Assembly: GCF_013365535.1 (NCBI RefSeq)
Contig: NZ_CP053590.1
Coordinates: 858,501 to 922,500, forward strand
Direction of reading: 5' to 3'
Origin: Aquimarina sp. TRL1
GTDB lineage: Bacteria > Bacteroidota > Bacteroidia > Flavobacteriales > Flavobacteriaceae
Length of the DNA stretch: 64,000 nucleotides
Of the stretch, positions 56,477-64,000 are shown in pieces. The notes below the pieces were generated by a model. That model was not told the DNA's origin, did no database searches, and worked only from the letters and a program-made list of their open reading frames with translations. The translations under genes and the position numbers were made by a program. Position 1 is the first letter of the stretch. Each line of letters starts with the position of its first letter.

Positions 56477-56743
56477 AGATAATTAAGCAATTAGTTTATT
56501 ATTAGCTAGTTTTCAGCGGGCGAAATTATCTATAAACCACAATAAATCATTGTAAAAAATACTATTTATTACATTATTAGTAATATTTAAGACAATTTAA
56601 CAAGAAAAATTTAATAAAATTATGGTTTAACAGTAAGTTGCATTGTGCTCTTTCTATCAATGATTTACTAAATCAGTTCAAATTTCTTTTTTGGTATATT
56701 TTGTTTTTTCTCTTTTTATAAAAATTACATGTTTTTTAACAAA
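56477..56743. other. Intergenic region upstream of SusC, no feature resolved
   Basis: About 270 bp of AT-rich sequence between the SusC start and the terminator of the next operon. It must hold the SusC promoter, but I found no TAnnTTTG match on the minus strand; the nearest is TAATTTCG close to the gene. Confidence 0.4.
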
Positions 56744-56774
56744 AAAAGCATGCGATATAAAATCACATGCTTTT
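56744..56774 (-). terminator. Terminator of the M48/TerB-like operon
   Basis: AAAAGCATG (56744-56752) pairs with 56766-56774, with an inner GAT/ATC pairing. T7 follows on the minus strand. It lies 38 bp past the M48 protease stop. Confidence 0.75.
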
Positions 56775-56811
56775 CAAAAAATAAAAACAGTAAAAACAGT
56801 ATTTACAAACT

Positions 56812-58305
56812 TTATTCTATCCCTTGTGCATCACTAATTACCCGATCGATAAATTCTGTATTGATATACAACATCACTGCCAAAGTATACAGTACTTTTA
56901 CCTCAGAGTCATCAATAGCTCCATCTGCATAGGTTATAATCGATAAATCTCTCAAAATATTCAGTTTTTGCATTACTGACAGTACTACATCCAACTCTTT
57001 GGCAAGCGCTCCCAGCTCTCCTATCATTTCTTTTTCTTCCAACCCTTGTATGGTAAGCATACATTCTGCAAATATTGATGCATCGACAATACTACTCAAT
57101 GCCTGAATTTCTGATTCTTCAATTGTTCCATCGGCATTAGCAATCAAATACCCTCCCAAAAACATAAATCGTTGTATTTTATGGGTATATTCTGCCCCTC
57201 CATTCAGGTGTTGGGGTTCCATCAGTGACATTACGCGTTTGATTTCGGATTCCATAGCTTCTCCTGTAATCTCTACTGTGCACGCATTGTTAAACTTTTT
57301 ATATGTTTCGCTCTTATTAAAAAGTTCTAATGCTTTTATTCTAATTGGGCTAAAAGGATGGCTGGAATACCAATCTGAAGGATCGTGACCTGCATCATTT
57401 AACACACTTTCCAGGTCTACAAATTGCTGTAAATATTCACTTAACTGAAAATCTAACGAGTCTGTTGTAACTCCTGATGATAATTTAAAAAAAGTTCTTC
57501 CTGCTGCTTCAAAGCTTTGACAACACAGTAAACCTGCTCTATCTGCGCTTATTTCAGCATTTCTGTTCCACGCATATAATTTCATGGCATGAATAGGAGC
57601 TAATGTATCTCTCCCTTCTTCCAATATGTGTTTTACTGGGTACTTAAAGTGTTCAAAAAGAACATGCCCTATTTCATGTCCGACAACAAAACTCAATTCA
57701 TCTTTTTGGAATCGTTCTAAGATCCCTGATGAAAGAATGATATACAGTGTGTTATCATCCGGTGGATAACAGGATGCATTAAAAACATCACTTTGGTAGA
57801 CAAAAAACTCTATATTGTTTTTGAGTTTTAGTATTTCTTTGCAATGTGTCCCTATTTCATGTAACTGAGGAGCTAATGTTTTTGTCAATCTCAAACTGGA
57901 TTTCAAAAGATGCCTTCTCGATTTAAATACTGGGTTATTACTTTCTATTGTTTCCAGTACTTTTTGAATCTGATTATCTTTTTGAAAAGCTAATACATAC
58001 TCTTTATCTCCTTCATATACCAAATTATCTAATATCAATCCGCTCCTGGTATTTCCATATACCTTATCTTCTAAAGAAGTATCTACCTCTCCTCTTGCAT
58101 TGATTTCTTCTATTTTTTCTTGATATAATGTTACTAACTGGCTTGTCTTCTTTTGGAAATCACTACTGCTGACACGAATTTTATCCATATCACCGGTCAA
58201 CTGAGCTTCTTCCAATTCTTTCATCATTATTGTCTGCGCCTCAGAAATCGCTGTCTGATGTTCTTCTTCTAACTCCTGCAAGGTTGTTGATTGATATGCT
58301 GTCAT
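56812..58305 (-). CDS. M48-like zinc metalloprotease with C-terminal TerB-like domain, 497 aa
   Basis: No signal peptide or membrane segment is visible, so the protein is probably cytosolic. Residues 1-75 are charged helix, likely coiled coil. The protease core (about 115-340) has the zinc motif HEIGH (210-214, inside VVGHEIGHVLFEH), the third ligand Glu251 in AEISADRAG and the M48 landmark SSHPFSPIRIKALELF. The tail (about 365-497) carries two NADGTIEESE/YADGAIDDSE segments, each an acidic D-G-x-I-x-x-S-E motif as in TerB tellurite-resistance-like domains. M48 proteins are usually membrane-bound, so a soluble one fused to TerB is unusual. The start overlaps the previous stop by 1 bp (TAATG). 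The role is unknown. Confidence 0.75.
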   Translation of the reverse strand: MTAYQSTTLQELEEEHQTAISEAQTIMMKELEEAQLTGDMDKIRVSSSDFQKKTSQLVTLYQEKIEEINARGEVDTSLEDKVYGNTRSGLILDNLVYEGDKEYVLAFQKDNQIQKVLETIESNNPVFKSRRHLLKSSLRLTKTLAPQLHEIGTHCKEILKLKNNIEFFVYQSDVFNASCYPPDDNTLYIILSSGILERFQKDELSFVVGHEIGHVLFEHFKYPVKHILEEGRDTLAPIHAMKLYAWNRNAEISADRAGLLCCQSFEAAGRTFFKLSSGVTTDSLDFQLSEYLQQFVDLESVLNDAGHDPSDWYSSHPFSPIRIKALELFNKSETYKKFNNACTVEITGEAMESEIKRVMSLMEPQHLNGGAEYTHKIQRFMFLGGYLIANADGTIEESEIQALSSIVDASIFAECMLTIQGLEEKEMIGELGALAKELDVVLSVMQKLNILRDLSIITYADGAIDDSEVKVLYTLAVMLYINTEFIDRVISDAQGIE

Positions 58306-59444
58306 TATACTGCTACTTTGTTATTTGTCAATTTTACTAACCTCCCTTTCAGGTCAAAAATCCCAAGAAGCTGATCGCCTTCTTTAGTTGCCACAATATT
58401 ATTCCCTGTCAACTCCATAGAGTATCCTTTCTGCTCTAAATATGAATACAGTGCATGTTTATGAGAACAGGCTACTGCTGTAAGCATTTTCGTAAAATTA
58501 GCAGCCAGTAATGAAGGTTCTTTGAGTTCCTTTGCTTCTATTTCATCGGATTTAATCAATACATAGACATTTAGTCCTTTAAATTTTAACGGACAATAAC
58601 AGCTCATCCCTATTAAGGAACTGGCAATGGCTCCGTAGAAATGTCCAGGATCTTCTTCTGTATCTATTTTAGGACTTACAAAATCTTCCACTCCGTACTT
58701 ACTTCCTACGGAACGTAATTCGTGAACTGCTTCTAATAATACTTCTGGAATCCCGCTTTGTTGATTTCCCCATGCCCATAACCAGGATTTTTCTTTTTCT
58801 GAATATGTCCCCAACATTTGCATTGAAAATTCCTGTGTTCCAAATGTGACTGTTCCTTTTCCCATGTTAAAATCCCAGGATTGATCACTCACCATATCTG
58901 CGAATATGTTTTGCTGTTCAAAAGACCTTGCCACGCACTGATTATAAAGCACTTCTATATCCAGCTCTTCCAATACTTTTTCTTCGTCAGCTGCTTTTTT
59001 TTCTTCTTTTACTGAAGAACTTTCTATTACTTCTTCCAGACCGTTTTCTAATAGAAAAACAATTCTTTCGGTTCGATCTTCCACTTTATCTGCATTTAAA
59101 ACCGGGCTATGATCAATTGTTAATACTCCTCCCTGAAAAGTAATCGCATGCGTTGGATTGTGCTTATTATCTTGATTAAGAATAGTTACTTTTTTCAAAC
59201 CGGTCTGCAACATTTGCTGTCCCATATCATCACTGGCGATTTCTTTTAGCCCGTTTAATAGTGGTAAAAAATAGATCTTGGGAAATGTGTCATCATACAA
59301 GTGAGAGAATCGATCTTCACATAATGTATCCCAGGAAATATCAAATGAAATTTCAAATCCCGCAGTTTTATTTATTTCATTTTTTATGGTTTCGAAATGA
59401 GTTGTTCTAAATGCTTCAACAGCTCGTTTTTCTTTTAGTCCCAT
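58305..59444 (-). CDS. Two-domain protein: paralogous N-terminal domain plus DUF6882-like domain, 379 aa
   Basis: Residues 1-130 are clearly homologous to the whole 136-aa protein encoded at 60143-60553: shared MGLKEKR start, YPKIYF/FPKIYF, and the near-identical DHSPVLNADKVE. A Glu/Lys-rich linker (about 140-165) joins it to a second domain (about 170-340) with WDFNMGKGTVTFG, SWLWAWGN, IPEVLLEAVHELRSVGSKYGVEDF and IASSLIG, the pattern of DUF6882. The protein is cytosolic. It is third in a four-gene operon, with 19 bp to the gene before and a 1-bp overlap with the M48 gene after, implying tight co-production. Confidence 0.7.
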   Translation of the reverse strand: MGLKEKRAVEAFRTTHFETIKNEINKTAGFEISFDISWDTLCEDRFSHLYDDTFPKIYFLPLLNGLKEIASDDMGQQMLQTGLKKVTILNQDNKHNPTHAITFQGGVLTIDHSPVLNADKVEDRTERIVFLLENGLEEVIESSSVKEEKKAADEEKVLEELDIEVLYNQCVARSFEQQNIFADMVSDQSWDFNMGKGTVTFGTQEFSMQMLGTYSEKEKSWLWAWGNQQSGIPEVLLEAVHELRSVGSKYGVEDFVSPKIDTEEDPGHFYGAIASSLIGMSCYCPLKFKGLNVYVLIKSDEIEAKELKEPSLLAANFTKMLTAVACSHKHALYSYLEQKGYSMELTGNNIVATKEGDQLLGIFDLKGRLVKLTNNKVAV

Positions 59445-59463
59445 GGTATTTCTTTATTTTTTG

Positions 59464-60099
59464 TCACAACACTTCTAACAAATGCTCTTCTAGAGTTTTG
59501 GTTAAGTTTGATGGTGTTGCTTTTTGATAATTAATTTTTCCTAAAATTATATCCTGATCTTTGGATATATCTATTGACCCCGAGGTCAATTGCAGTTCTA
59601 TTTTACGAATTGTACTCCAGGCTTCTTTTCCTAAAGTGTCCGATCGTATTTCGGCTATGGCACGACAAAAATGAACAACCCAATCTCTTATATTGAGCCG
59701 CTCTTCTACTGACTTTAACTCATCTGGTAAAGTGATTGTAAAATCGGGAATCCGTAATGATGCTATCATGCTCATCAGCCACCTTCTTAGTGCCAAAACT
59801 GTTATGGATGCTTTCTCATCCACTGGTCTGCTGATAGCCCCATCAGATAATATCACTGCCGCTTTTTTAGGTTGTAGCACTGAGACCATTGTTATCTCAT
59901 AAAGAGAAAAATAACTCACTTTCTCTCTTTTATCCCTCATACAAATAAAGCTATCACTGCAATCAATAATAGTTCCTTCTATACACGCACCATTACGCAA
60001 TAAAATCTCAATCAAACACTGTGGTGCTGTCCTAAATAATTCTTGTATTACCGAAGTGGGAGATTTCGCTTTGAATTGTCGCAGATATTCATTGTCCAT
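59464..60099 (-). CDS. Protein with possible LSm-like N-terminal domain, 211 aa
   Basis: No family is recognised with confidence. Residues about 25-75 read CLIEILLRNGACIEGTIIDC, then FICMRDKREKVSYFSLYEITMVSVL. This has the spacing of an Sm/LSm-like strand pattern (L-x-x-G-x-x-x-x-G-x-x-x-D and a later I-x-x-V), so RNA binding is possible but speculative. Residues 85-211 are mostly helical with a motif-poor sequence. No signal peptide or membrane segment is visible. It is second in the four-gene operon. Confidence 0.6.
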   Translation of the reverse strand: MDNEYLRQFKAKSPTSVIQELFRTAPQCLIEILLRNGACIEGTIIDCSDSFICMRDKREKVSYFSLYEITMVSVLQPKKAAVILSDGAISRPVDEKASITVLALRRWLMSMIASLRIPDFTITLPDELKSVEERLNIRDWVVHFCRAIAEIRSDTLGKEAWSTIRKIELQLTSGSIDISKDQDIILGKINYQKATPSNLTKTLEEHLLEVL

Positions 60100-60142
60100 T
60101 TCTATTGATGTATTCTATTTTAGATTAGAAAAGGAGACTTTT

Positions 60143-60553
60143 TTATAAAGAGTTTTCTATAACTTGCTGTAATACTGAGATCCGTTCTTCTACTTTATCT
60201 GCATTCAGTACAGGACTATGATCTACGGTTAATACTCCTTCTGAAATTGTATAAGCTCGTTCTGGGTTATGATGATCATTCTTGTTACAAATCACAATCT
60301 TATGGATTCCTTCTTTCAGGGCTTCTTTACCCAAATCATCAACTCCAATTGCTTTAAAGGCTTCGATCAGAGGTATAAAATAGATCTTAGGGTACGTCTC
60401 TGAATACAAATGAATAAAACGTTCTTCAAATAATGTTTCCCATTCAATTTCCATAGGGACTTCATTTCCTAATGCCTCTAAAATCTGTTGTTGTAAGTCT
60501 GGAAATTGTTCTTCCTGAAATATTTTGGTAAATCTCTTTTCTTTTAATCCCAT
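60143..60553 (-). CDS. Stand-alone paralogue of the N-terminal domain at 58305-59444, 136 aa
   Basis: A compact alpha/beta protein without a signal peptide. It shares with the first 130 residues of the DUF6882-like protein the motifs MGLKEKR, W-x-T-L-x-E-x-R-F-x-H-L-Y (about 38-50), YPKIYF-x-P-L and DHSPVLNADKVE (about 113-124). I do not recognise the domain. It opens a four-gene operon (gaps 43, 19 and -1 bp). A fused and a free copy in one operon suggests they form a complex or duplicated within the operon. Confidence 0.65.
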   Translation of the reverse strand: MGLKEKRFTKIFQEEQFPDLQQQILEALGNEVPMEIEWETLFEERFIHLYSETYPKIYFIPLIEAFKAIGVDDLGKEALKEGIHKIVICNKNDHHNPERAYTISEGVLTVDHSPVLNADKVEERISVLQQVIENSL

Positions 60554-60674
60554 TATATTTTCTTTTGATGTTTATTCGATGATCAAGATATATCCCGGGG
60601 CTTCCCCTGAAATACAATTATCTCCTAAGTAACTCCTCTTATTCTTACTCGAGGTAGTTTACTTCAATTTCAAT

Positions 60675-60682
60675 CAAAAATA
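60675..60682 (-). promoter_or_regulatory. Possible -7 element of the four-gene operon
   Basis: TATTTTTG on the minus strand fits TAnnTTTG, about 120 bp before the first start codon. No -33 element is visible and such A/T-rich matches arise by chance, so support is low. Confidence 0.3.
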
Positions 60683-60750
60683 CATGGAGGTTTTACCTTA
60701 TTCTCTAATCATTTTATATGTGTCCCTGTTAATTTTATATCTGAACCGAA

Positions 60751-61488
60751 TTAGAATTGTTCCAGAATACGTTTTACATACGATTTCTTTCTTGTTGCTA
60801 CCGGAATTTTTTCTCCTCCGGTCAGGTGTACAGTATTATTTGAGGTCAGCGTCTGGATATATTTTATATTTATCAAGTGGGATTGATGTACTCGTACAAA
60901 GGTGTGATTACTCAATAAATTCTCATAATATTTGAGGTTACGGGCACTCATAATTGTTTGATTTGTGGTATAAAAAACTGTATAGCTCCCATCAGACTGG
61001 CAACGTATAATATCATCAATCTGCACAAAATATTGCTGATCTGAAGTTTTAATCAACAGGGTTCTTTGTTCTTCTTTTTTATCTAATTCTGATATTTTCT
61101 CTACTGCTTTTTTATAGGCGAGTTCTTTCTTATACCCTACTCTAAATCGATTTATACACTTAAACAGCTCATCCGAATCTATCGGTTTTAGCAAATAATC
61201 TATGGTTTCAAATTTAATTGCCTTTATAGCAAATTCATCATAGGCCGTCGTAAAAATAATTTTAAAATTAATTGTATCTAATGCATCCAAAATCTGAAAA
61301 GCACTTCCTCCTACCAATTCTACATCCAAGAATACCAGGTCTACAGTTTCATTCTTAAGAAAAGAAATTCCCTCAGGTACATTATCTATTTTAGCGACAA
61401 TAGTGATGTCTTTCTGTGTATATTTTATCAATTTCTCTAATGCATTCATTGCATTAAATTCATCCTCAATCAATACAGCTCTAATCAT
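60751..61488 (-). CDS. LytTR-family response regulator, 245 aa
   Basis: The receiver domain (about 2-120) has acidic residues Glu8 and Asp9, the phosphoacceptor Asp55 in VFLDVEL, a Thr in IIFTTAYDEFA and Lys in DYLLKPID. The LytTR DNA-binding domain (about 140-245) has QYFVQIDDIIRCQSDGSYTVFY, HQSHLINIKYI and VHLTGGEKIPVATRKK. LytTR proteins bind pairs of direct repeats about 21-22 bp apart. It overlaps the kinase gene by 4 bp (ATGA). It is a candidate, by domain type only, for the 21-bp repeated boxes at 511-538, 2227-2275 and 4200-4248. Confidence 0.9.
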   Translation of the reverse strand: MIRAVLIEDEFNAMNALEKLIKYTQKDITIVAKIDNVPEGISFLKNETVDLVFLDVELVGGSAFQILDALDTINFKIIFTTAYDEFAIKAIKFETIDYLLKPIDSDELFKCINRFRVGYKKELAYKKAVEKISELDKKEEQRTLLIKTSDQQYFVQIDDIIRCQSDGSYTVFYTTNQTIMSARNLKYYENLLSNHTFVRVHQSHLINIKYIQTLTSNNTVHLTGGEKIPVATRKKSYVKRILEQF

Positions 61489-63326
61489 AGCATTCTTAGT
61501 TTAAATACAACTCTTGTCCCTATAGATTCTTTTATATCATTTACTAAATCCTGAATATAAAAATGTTTTTCCTCTCCTTTTTTTCTATGCTTCAACCGTT
61601 CCTTAAAAACATCTGTAGCATGTACCTCATCTTCTATTTCCTTTTGTTTGGAAAAAGCATTTCTTCCCACTCCATTGTCCTCAATGACAAACTGAACACC
61701 TTCTTTGGTTTCCGAAATATCAATTAACAACTTTCCCTTTTCCTCTTTATGCTTTAATCCGTATTCGATTGCATTTTCTACAAATGGTTGTAAGAGCATA
61801 GGAGGAATAAAAATTTCTCTGGTATTGATGGCTTTTTCTACCATAATTGTGTAGGTAAACATATTATTAAACCGCAATTGTTGTGTCTCTATATAATTAG
61901 TTATCATTCCTATCTCCTGGTGTAGCGATATCTTTTCTTTTCTCACATAGTCAAAATTCTGACGAATTAACTTTGAGAACCTGGCAATGTAATTAGAAGA
62001 TTGCAGAGAATCTCCTTTTAAGATTATGTTTTGGATTGCTGCCAAGGTATTGAAGATAAAATGAGGGTTCATCTGTGCTCTCAATAAGCGTTGTTCTAAC
62101 TTCGATGCCGTATTAGCAGAACGCAACTTGGTCGTATATAGCCAAAAACCAACTACTATTAATACAAGTAATAAAGACAATACAATAGTAGCAAAGAGTA
62201 ATTTATTACTCTCATGTAATTCTTTTTCATATGCCAATTCTGCTTCTCTCTGTTTAATTTCATAGGTTACATTTGCGAATGAAAGCAATTTATTTTTTTC
62301 CGCTATTGTTTGCTGTTGCTGAATACTGTCTCTAATAATTTGTTGCTCCAAAGCCCGTTGATATTTCTCTTCTAGAATGGCTATAGAAATCAGTTTATCA
62401 TAAACTTCAATCGATTCGCTATGATTCGTATGTTTTTTGTATTCTCCTAATGCTTTTTCATAATATGTTGTTGCCGAATCATGAACTCCCAACATCAGGT
62501 ACATATGCCCCAGTCCTTTATATGGTGCTGCATTAATCGCTTTGATATTCTTATTTAATGTTATCGCACCTCTAAAAAATTTTTCTGCATTTTTCTCTTC
62601 TTTAGCTTTAAGATATGTATAGCCTATGTTATTGAGAATACTAACTGTCATTTTAGGATCTTTGGTATACTGCTTATTTTGTATAATTTCCTGATAATTC
62701 TCCAGAGCTCTGTTGTATTTTTTTTGTAGCACATACACACTAGACATATTACTTTTTATCGCTATTTTAGAAATTGTATCCGGTAAATGTGTAAAGACGG
62801 AATCCGCCTTTTTTATATAAGTAAGTGCTTTGTTATAATCTTTTAGTTTGAGATGCAGATGAAATAGTTGATTATATGATTTAGCACAGAGTCTATCGTT
62901 AGTAATATCTTGCGAAATACGAAGTGCTTCCAGAGCGTATTCTTGTGCTTCTTCTACCTTCCCCAAATGTAAGCTTGCTGCACATAAGGTTATTAAACTT
63001 CTTCCTTTATTATAATCATCTTTTAATTTATGAAATAGCTGATAGGTTTGTTTATGAACCTTTAACGCCTGATAGTACTGATCATTTAAAAAATAAATTT
63101 CCCCTTTCTTAAACAACAATATGGCTATTTCGGCTTCATTTATTGCTTCGACGTATTTGGATAGACTATCTATCTTTTTTAAAGCTTGTAATGGTTTTTT
63201 TTGTGATATTGTATCTAGAGCACTTAGTGTAGTTGTTATAGCGGGTCGTATAGTTGCTTTTTTATCACAACTCATAAAACAAAAAAACAGCATCAATATA
63301 CAGCTAAGTTGTATGGATGACTTCAT
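61485..63326 (-). CDS. LytS-type sensor histidine kinase with TPR sensor region, 613 aa
   Basis: The N-terminus is lipoprotein-like (MLFFCFMSC, Cys20), followed by about seven TPR repeats (35-345) that should lie in the periplasm. One membrane helix is at about 376-398 (LLFATIVLSLLLVLIVVGFWLY), then the cytoplasmic His_kinase domain. The phospho-acceptor is His422 in QMNPHFIFNTL. The ATPase part has PPMLLQPFVENAIEYGLKH and EDNGVGRN. TPR-LytS kinases of this form are common in Bacteroidota. If the lipobox is used, the protein would be tethered at both ends. It phosphorylates the downstream LytTR regulator. Confidence 0.9.
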   Translation of the reverse strand: MKSSIQLSCILMLFFCFMSCDKKATIRPAITTTLSALDTISQKKPLQALKKIDSLSKYVEAINEAEIAILLFKKGEIYFLNDQYYQALKVHKQTYQLFHKLKDDYNKGRSLITLCAASLHLGKVEEAQEYALEALRISQDITNDRLCAKSYNQLFHLHLKLKDYNKALTYIKKADSVFTHLPDTISKIAIKSNMSSVYVLQKKYNRALENYQEIIQNKQYTKDPKMTVSILNNIGYTYLKAKEEKNAEKFFRGAITLNKNIKAINAAPYKGLGHMYLMLGVHDSATTYYEKALGEYKKHTNHSESIEVYDKLISIAILEEKYQRALEQQIIRDSIQQQQTIAEKNKLLSFANVTYEIKQREAELAYEKELHESNKLLFATIVLSLLLVLIVVGFWLYTTKLRSANTASKLEQRLLRAQMNPHFIFNTLAAIQNIILKGDSLQSSNYIARFSKLIRQNFDYVRKEKISLHQEIGMITNYIETQQLRFNNMFTYTIMVEKAINTREIFIPPMLLQPFVENAIEYGLKHKEEKGKLLIDISETKEGVQFVIEDNGVGRNAFSKQKEIEDEVHATDVFKERLKHRKKGEEKHFYIQDLVNDIKESIGTRVVFKLRML

Positions 63327-63478
63327 AGTAGAGGGGTAGTGGCTTATTATTACTGCTAAAATACTAAATCCACACTGTATTCACTACATCGAATATAAAA
63401 CCTATCTAATCGAATTTAAAACTATTTTGCTTTACGGAAAAAACGGGTCTATGTTTCGTTCAGAAAGTGATTTTATAT

Positions 63479-63539
63479 AAGTACCTACGGGTTATACATG
63501 CAATAAGTTACGTCTTGACATAATGTAGGTACTTTTTTG
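63479..63539 (+). terminator. Terminator-like hairpin, T-run on plus strand
   Basis: AAGTACCTAC (63479-63488) pairs fully with 63525-63534 and is followed by further T on the plus strand. No plus-strand gene precedes it. On the minus strand it lies between the end of the partial gene and the kinase start. Confidence 0.45.
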
Positions 63540-63661
63540 ACTGTGTTTGTTTCAATGAAAAAATAGCAACCCCTTTACTAATAAACCCCTTTTTATAGAA
63601 AAGAATATACTTTGAAAAACAAGTATTTCTTTTCTATAAAACAGAAGACCACCTAAACAAT

Positions 63662-63800
63662 AAAATTCCAATTCCCTCATCCAAACGGTTTATACAAATA
63701 GCACATAAAATTATTTTTTTAAACGAATAGATCCCCCCAGTCTAATAGTACAAAAAACATCATATTTTCTTCCTTTTGTAGTATCGGGAATTGGAATTTT
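63662..63800. repeat. Perfect 15-bp inverted repeat with 109-bp interior
   Basis: AAAATTCCAATTCCC (63662-63676) is exactly the reverse complement of 63786-63800. The right arm is 20 bp past the stop of the partial gene. On the minus strand the left arm is followed by TTTTATTGTTT, so a long-loop terminator is possible; a small non-autonomous element is the alternative. Confidence 0.5.
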
Positions 63801-63819
63801 CATCGCATCAGATGATCCT

Positions 63820-64000
63820 TTATTTCATCACTCCAACAAAAATTTCTACTTCGGCATCTGTCGGATTTTTAGCCGCTTCCCCATAGCGTTCAAAATCGGT
63901 TTTGTAAGTTCTCCCCAAAGGGGTATTCCAAATGTCTAACCAGGTATTATATACAGCTCCCTGAGTCAAATCACCTTTAGATACAAATGACATATACTCC
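63820..64000 (-). CDS. C-terminal end of a GyrI-like / effector-binding-domain protein (partial)
   Basis: The frame enters from the right window edge and stops at 63820-63822. The visible ~59 residues include SFVSKGDLTQGAVYNTWLDI, WNTPLGRTYKTDFERYG and PTDAEVEIFVGVMK at the very end. This is the characteristic C-terminus of the GyrI-like/AraC effector-binding fold (a strand, W-x-x-W-helix, then D-F-E-x-Y and a final V-E-I-F-V-x-V). Such domains bind small hydrophobic ligands, alone or fused to a DNA-binding domain; which applies here lies outside the window. Confidence 0.75.
   Translation of the reverse strand, partial: EYMSFVSKGDLTQGAVYNTWLDIWNTPLGRTYKTDFERYGEAAKNPTDAEVEIFVGVMK

Larger units (their letters stand above)
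63327..63819. other. Intergenic region with two inverted repeats, no gene seen
   Basis: It holds the kinase promoter region (no TAnnTTTG found) and two inverted repeats: 63479-63488 with 63525-63534, and 63662-63676 with 63786-63800. No credible frame lies between. Confidence 0.5.

Noticed and set aside
56812..60553. Classical tellurite-resistance (ter) operon
   Set aside because: Only a TerB-like tail is present; no TerC, TerD or TerZ family proteins are encoded nearby.

Overview
The window is chromosomal DNA from a low-GC member of the Bacteroidota, most likely a marine Flavobacteriaceae. The evidence is two SusC/SusD pairs, a PorP/SprF-type type IX secretion (T9SS) protein, a C-terminal T9SS type B sorting domain, promoters with the Bacteroidota -7 element TAnnTTTG, and LytTR-type two-component signalling. 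I cannot assign a genus. No rRNA, tRNA, insertion sequence, prophage or CRISPR array was seen.

Layout. (1) 1-4260: small envelope-type genes on the minus strand (76 aa, 49 aa, a lipoprotein, a DUF6515-like protein, a very charged exported protein). Three promoters here share one architecture: 7-bp boxes repeated at exactly 21 bp, the nearest ending 35 bp upstream of a TAnnTTTG element. Downstream of the lipoprotein gene lies an array of six diverged hairpin modules. (2) 4268-6523: an HtrA-like protease divergent from a membrane class III adenylate cyclase. (3) 6608-37235: a three-gene surface cassette on the minus strand, made of a 9,161-aa protein, a PorP/SprF-family protein and an OmpA-family protein. 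The giant protein has an L-type-lectin-like N-terminus, twelve cysteine-bracketed domains set among Ca-binding TSP3-type repeats, an array of 15 near-identical 879-bp units, and a CHU_C/type B C-terminus. (4) 38301-46027: a probable operon of a DUF2064 transferase, SusC, SusD, a sodium:solute symporter and a metallophosphoesterase-like protein that lacks some usual metal ligands. (5) 46305-52037: a membrane protein coupled to a GH25 lysozyme, a papain-like secreted protein on the opposite strand, and a Crp/Fnr regulator followed by an Fnr-like site, a beta-barrel protein and a di-heme cytochrome c peroxidase. (6) 52090-56476: a second SusC/SusD pair. (7) 56812-60553: a four-gene operon of mostly undescribed cytosolic proteins ending in an M48 protease fused to a TerB-like domain. 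(8) 60751-63326: a LytS/LytTR two-component pair. (9) 63820-64000: the C-terminal end of a GyrI-like effector-binding protein cut by the window edge.

How parts may work together. The giant protein needs T9SS for export and attachment; the adjacent PorP/SprF and OmpA proteins are the usual partners of such type B substrates and would tie it to the outer membrane and peptidoglycan. The three shared promoters at the left end define a small regulon whose regulator binds direct repeats two helical turns apart, as LytTR-type regulators do. The LytTR regulator at the right end is one candidate, but nothing here proves the link. The Crp/Fnr gene probably controls the peroxidase operon next to it.
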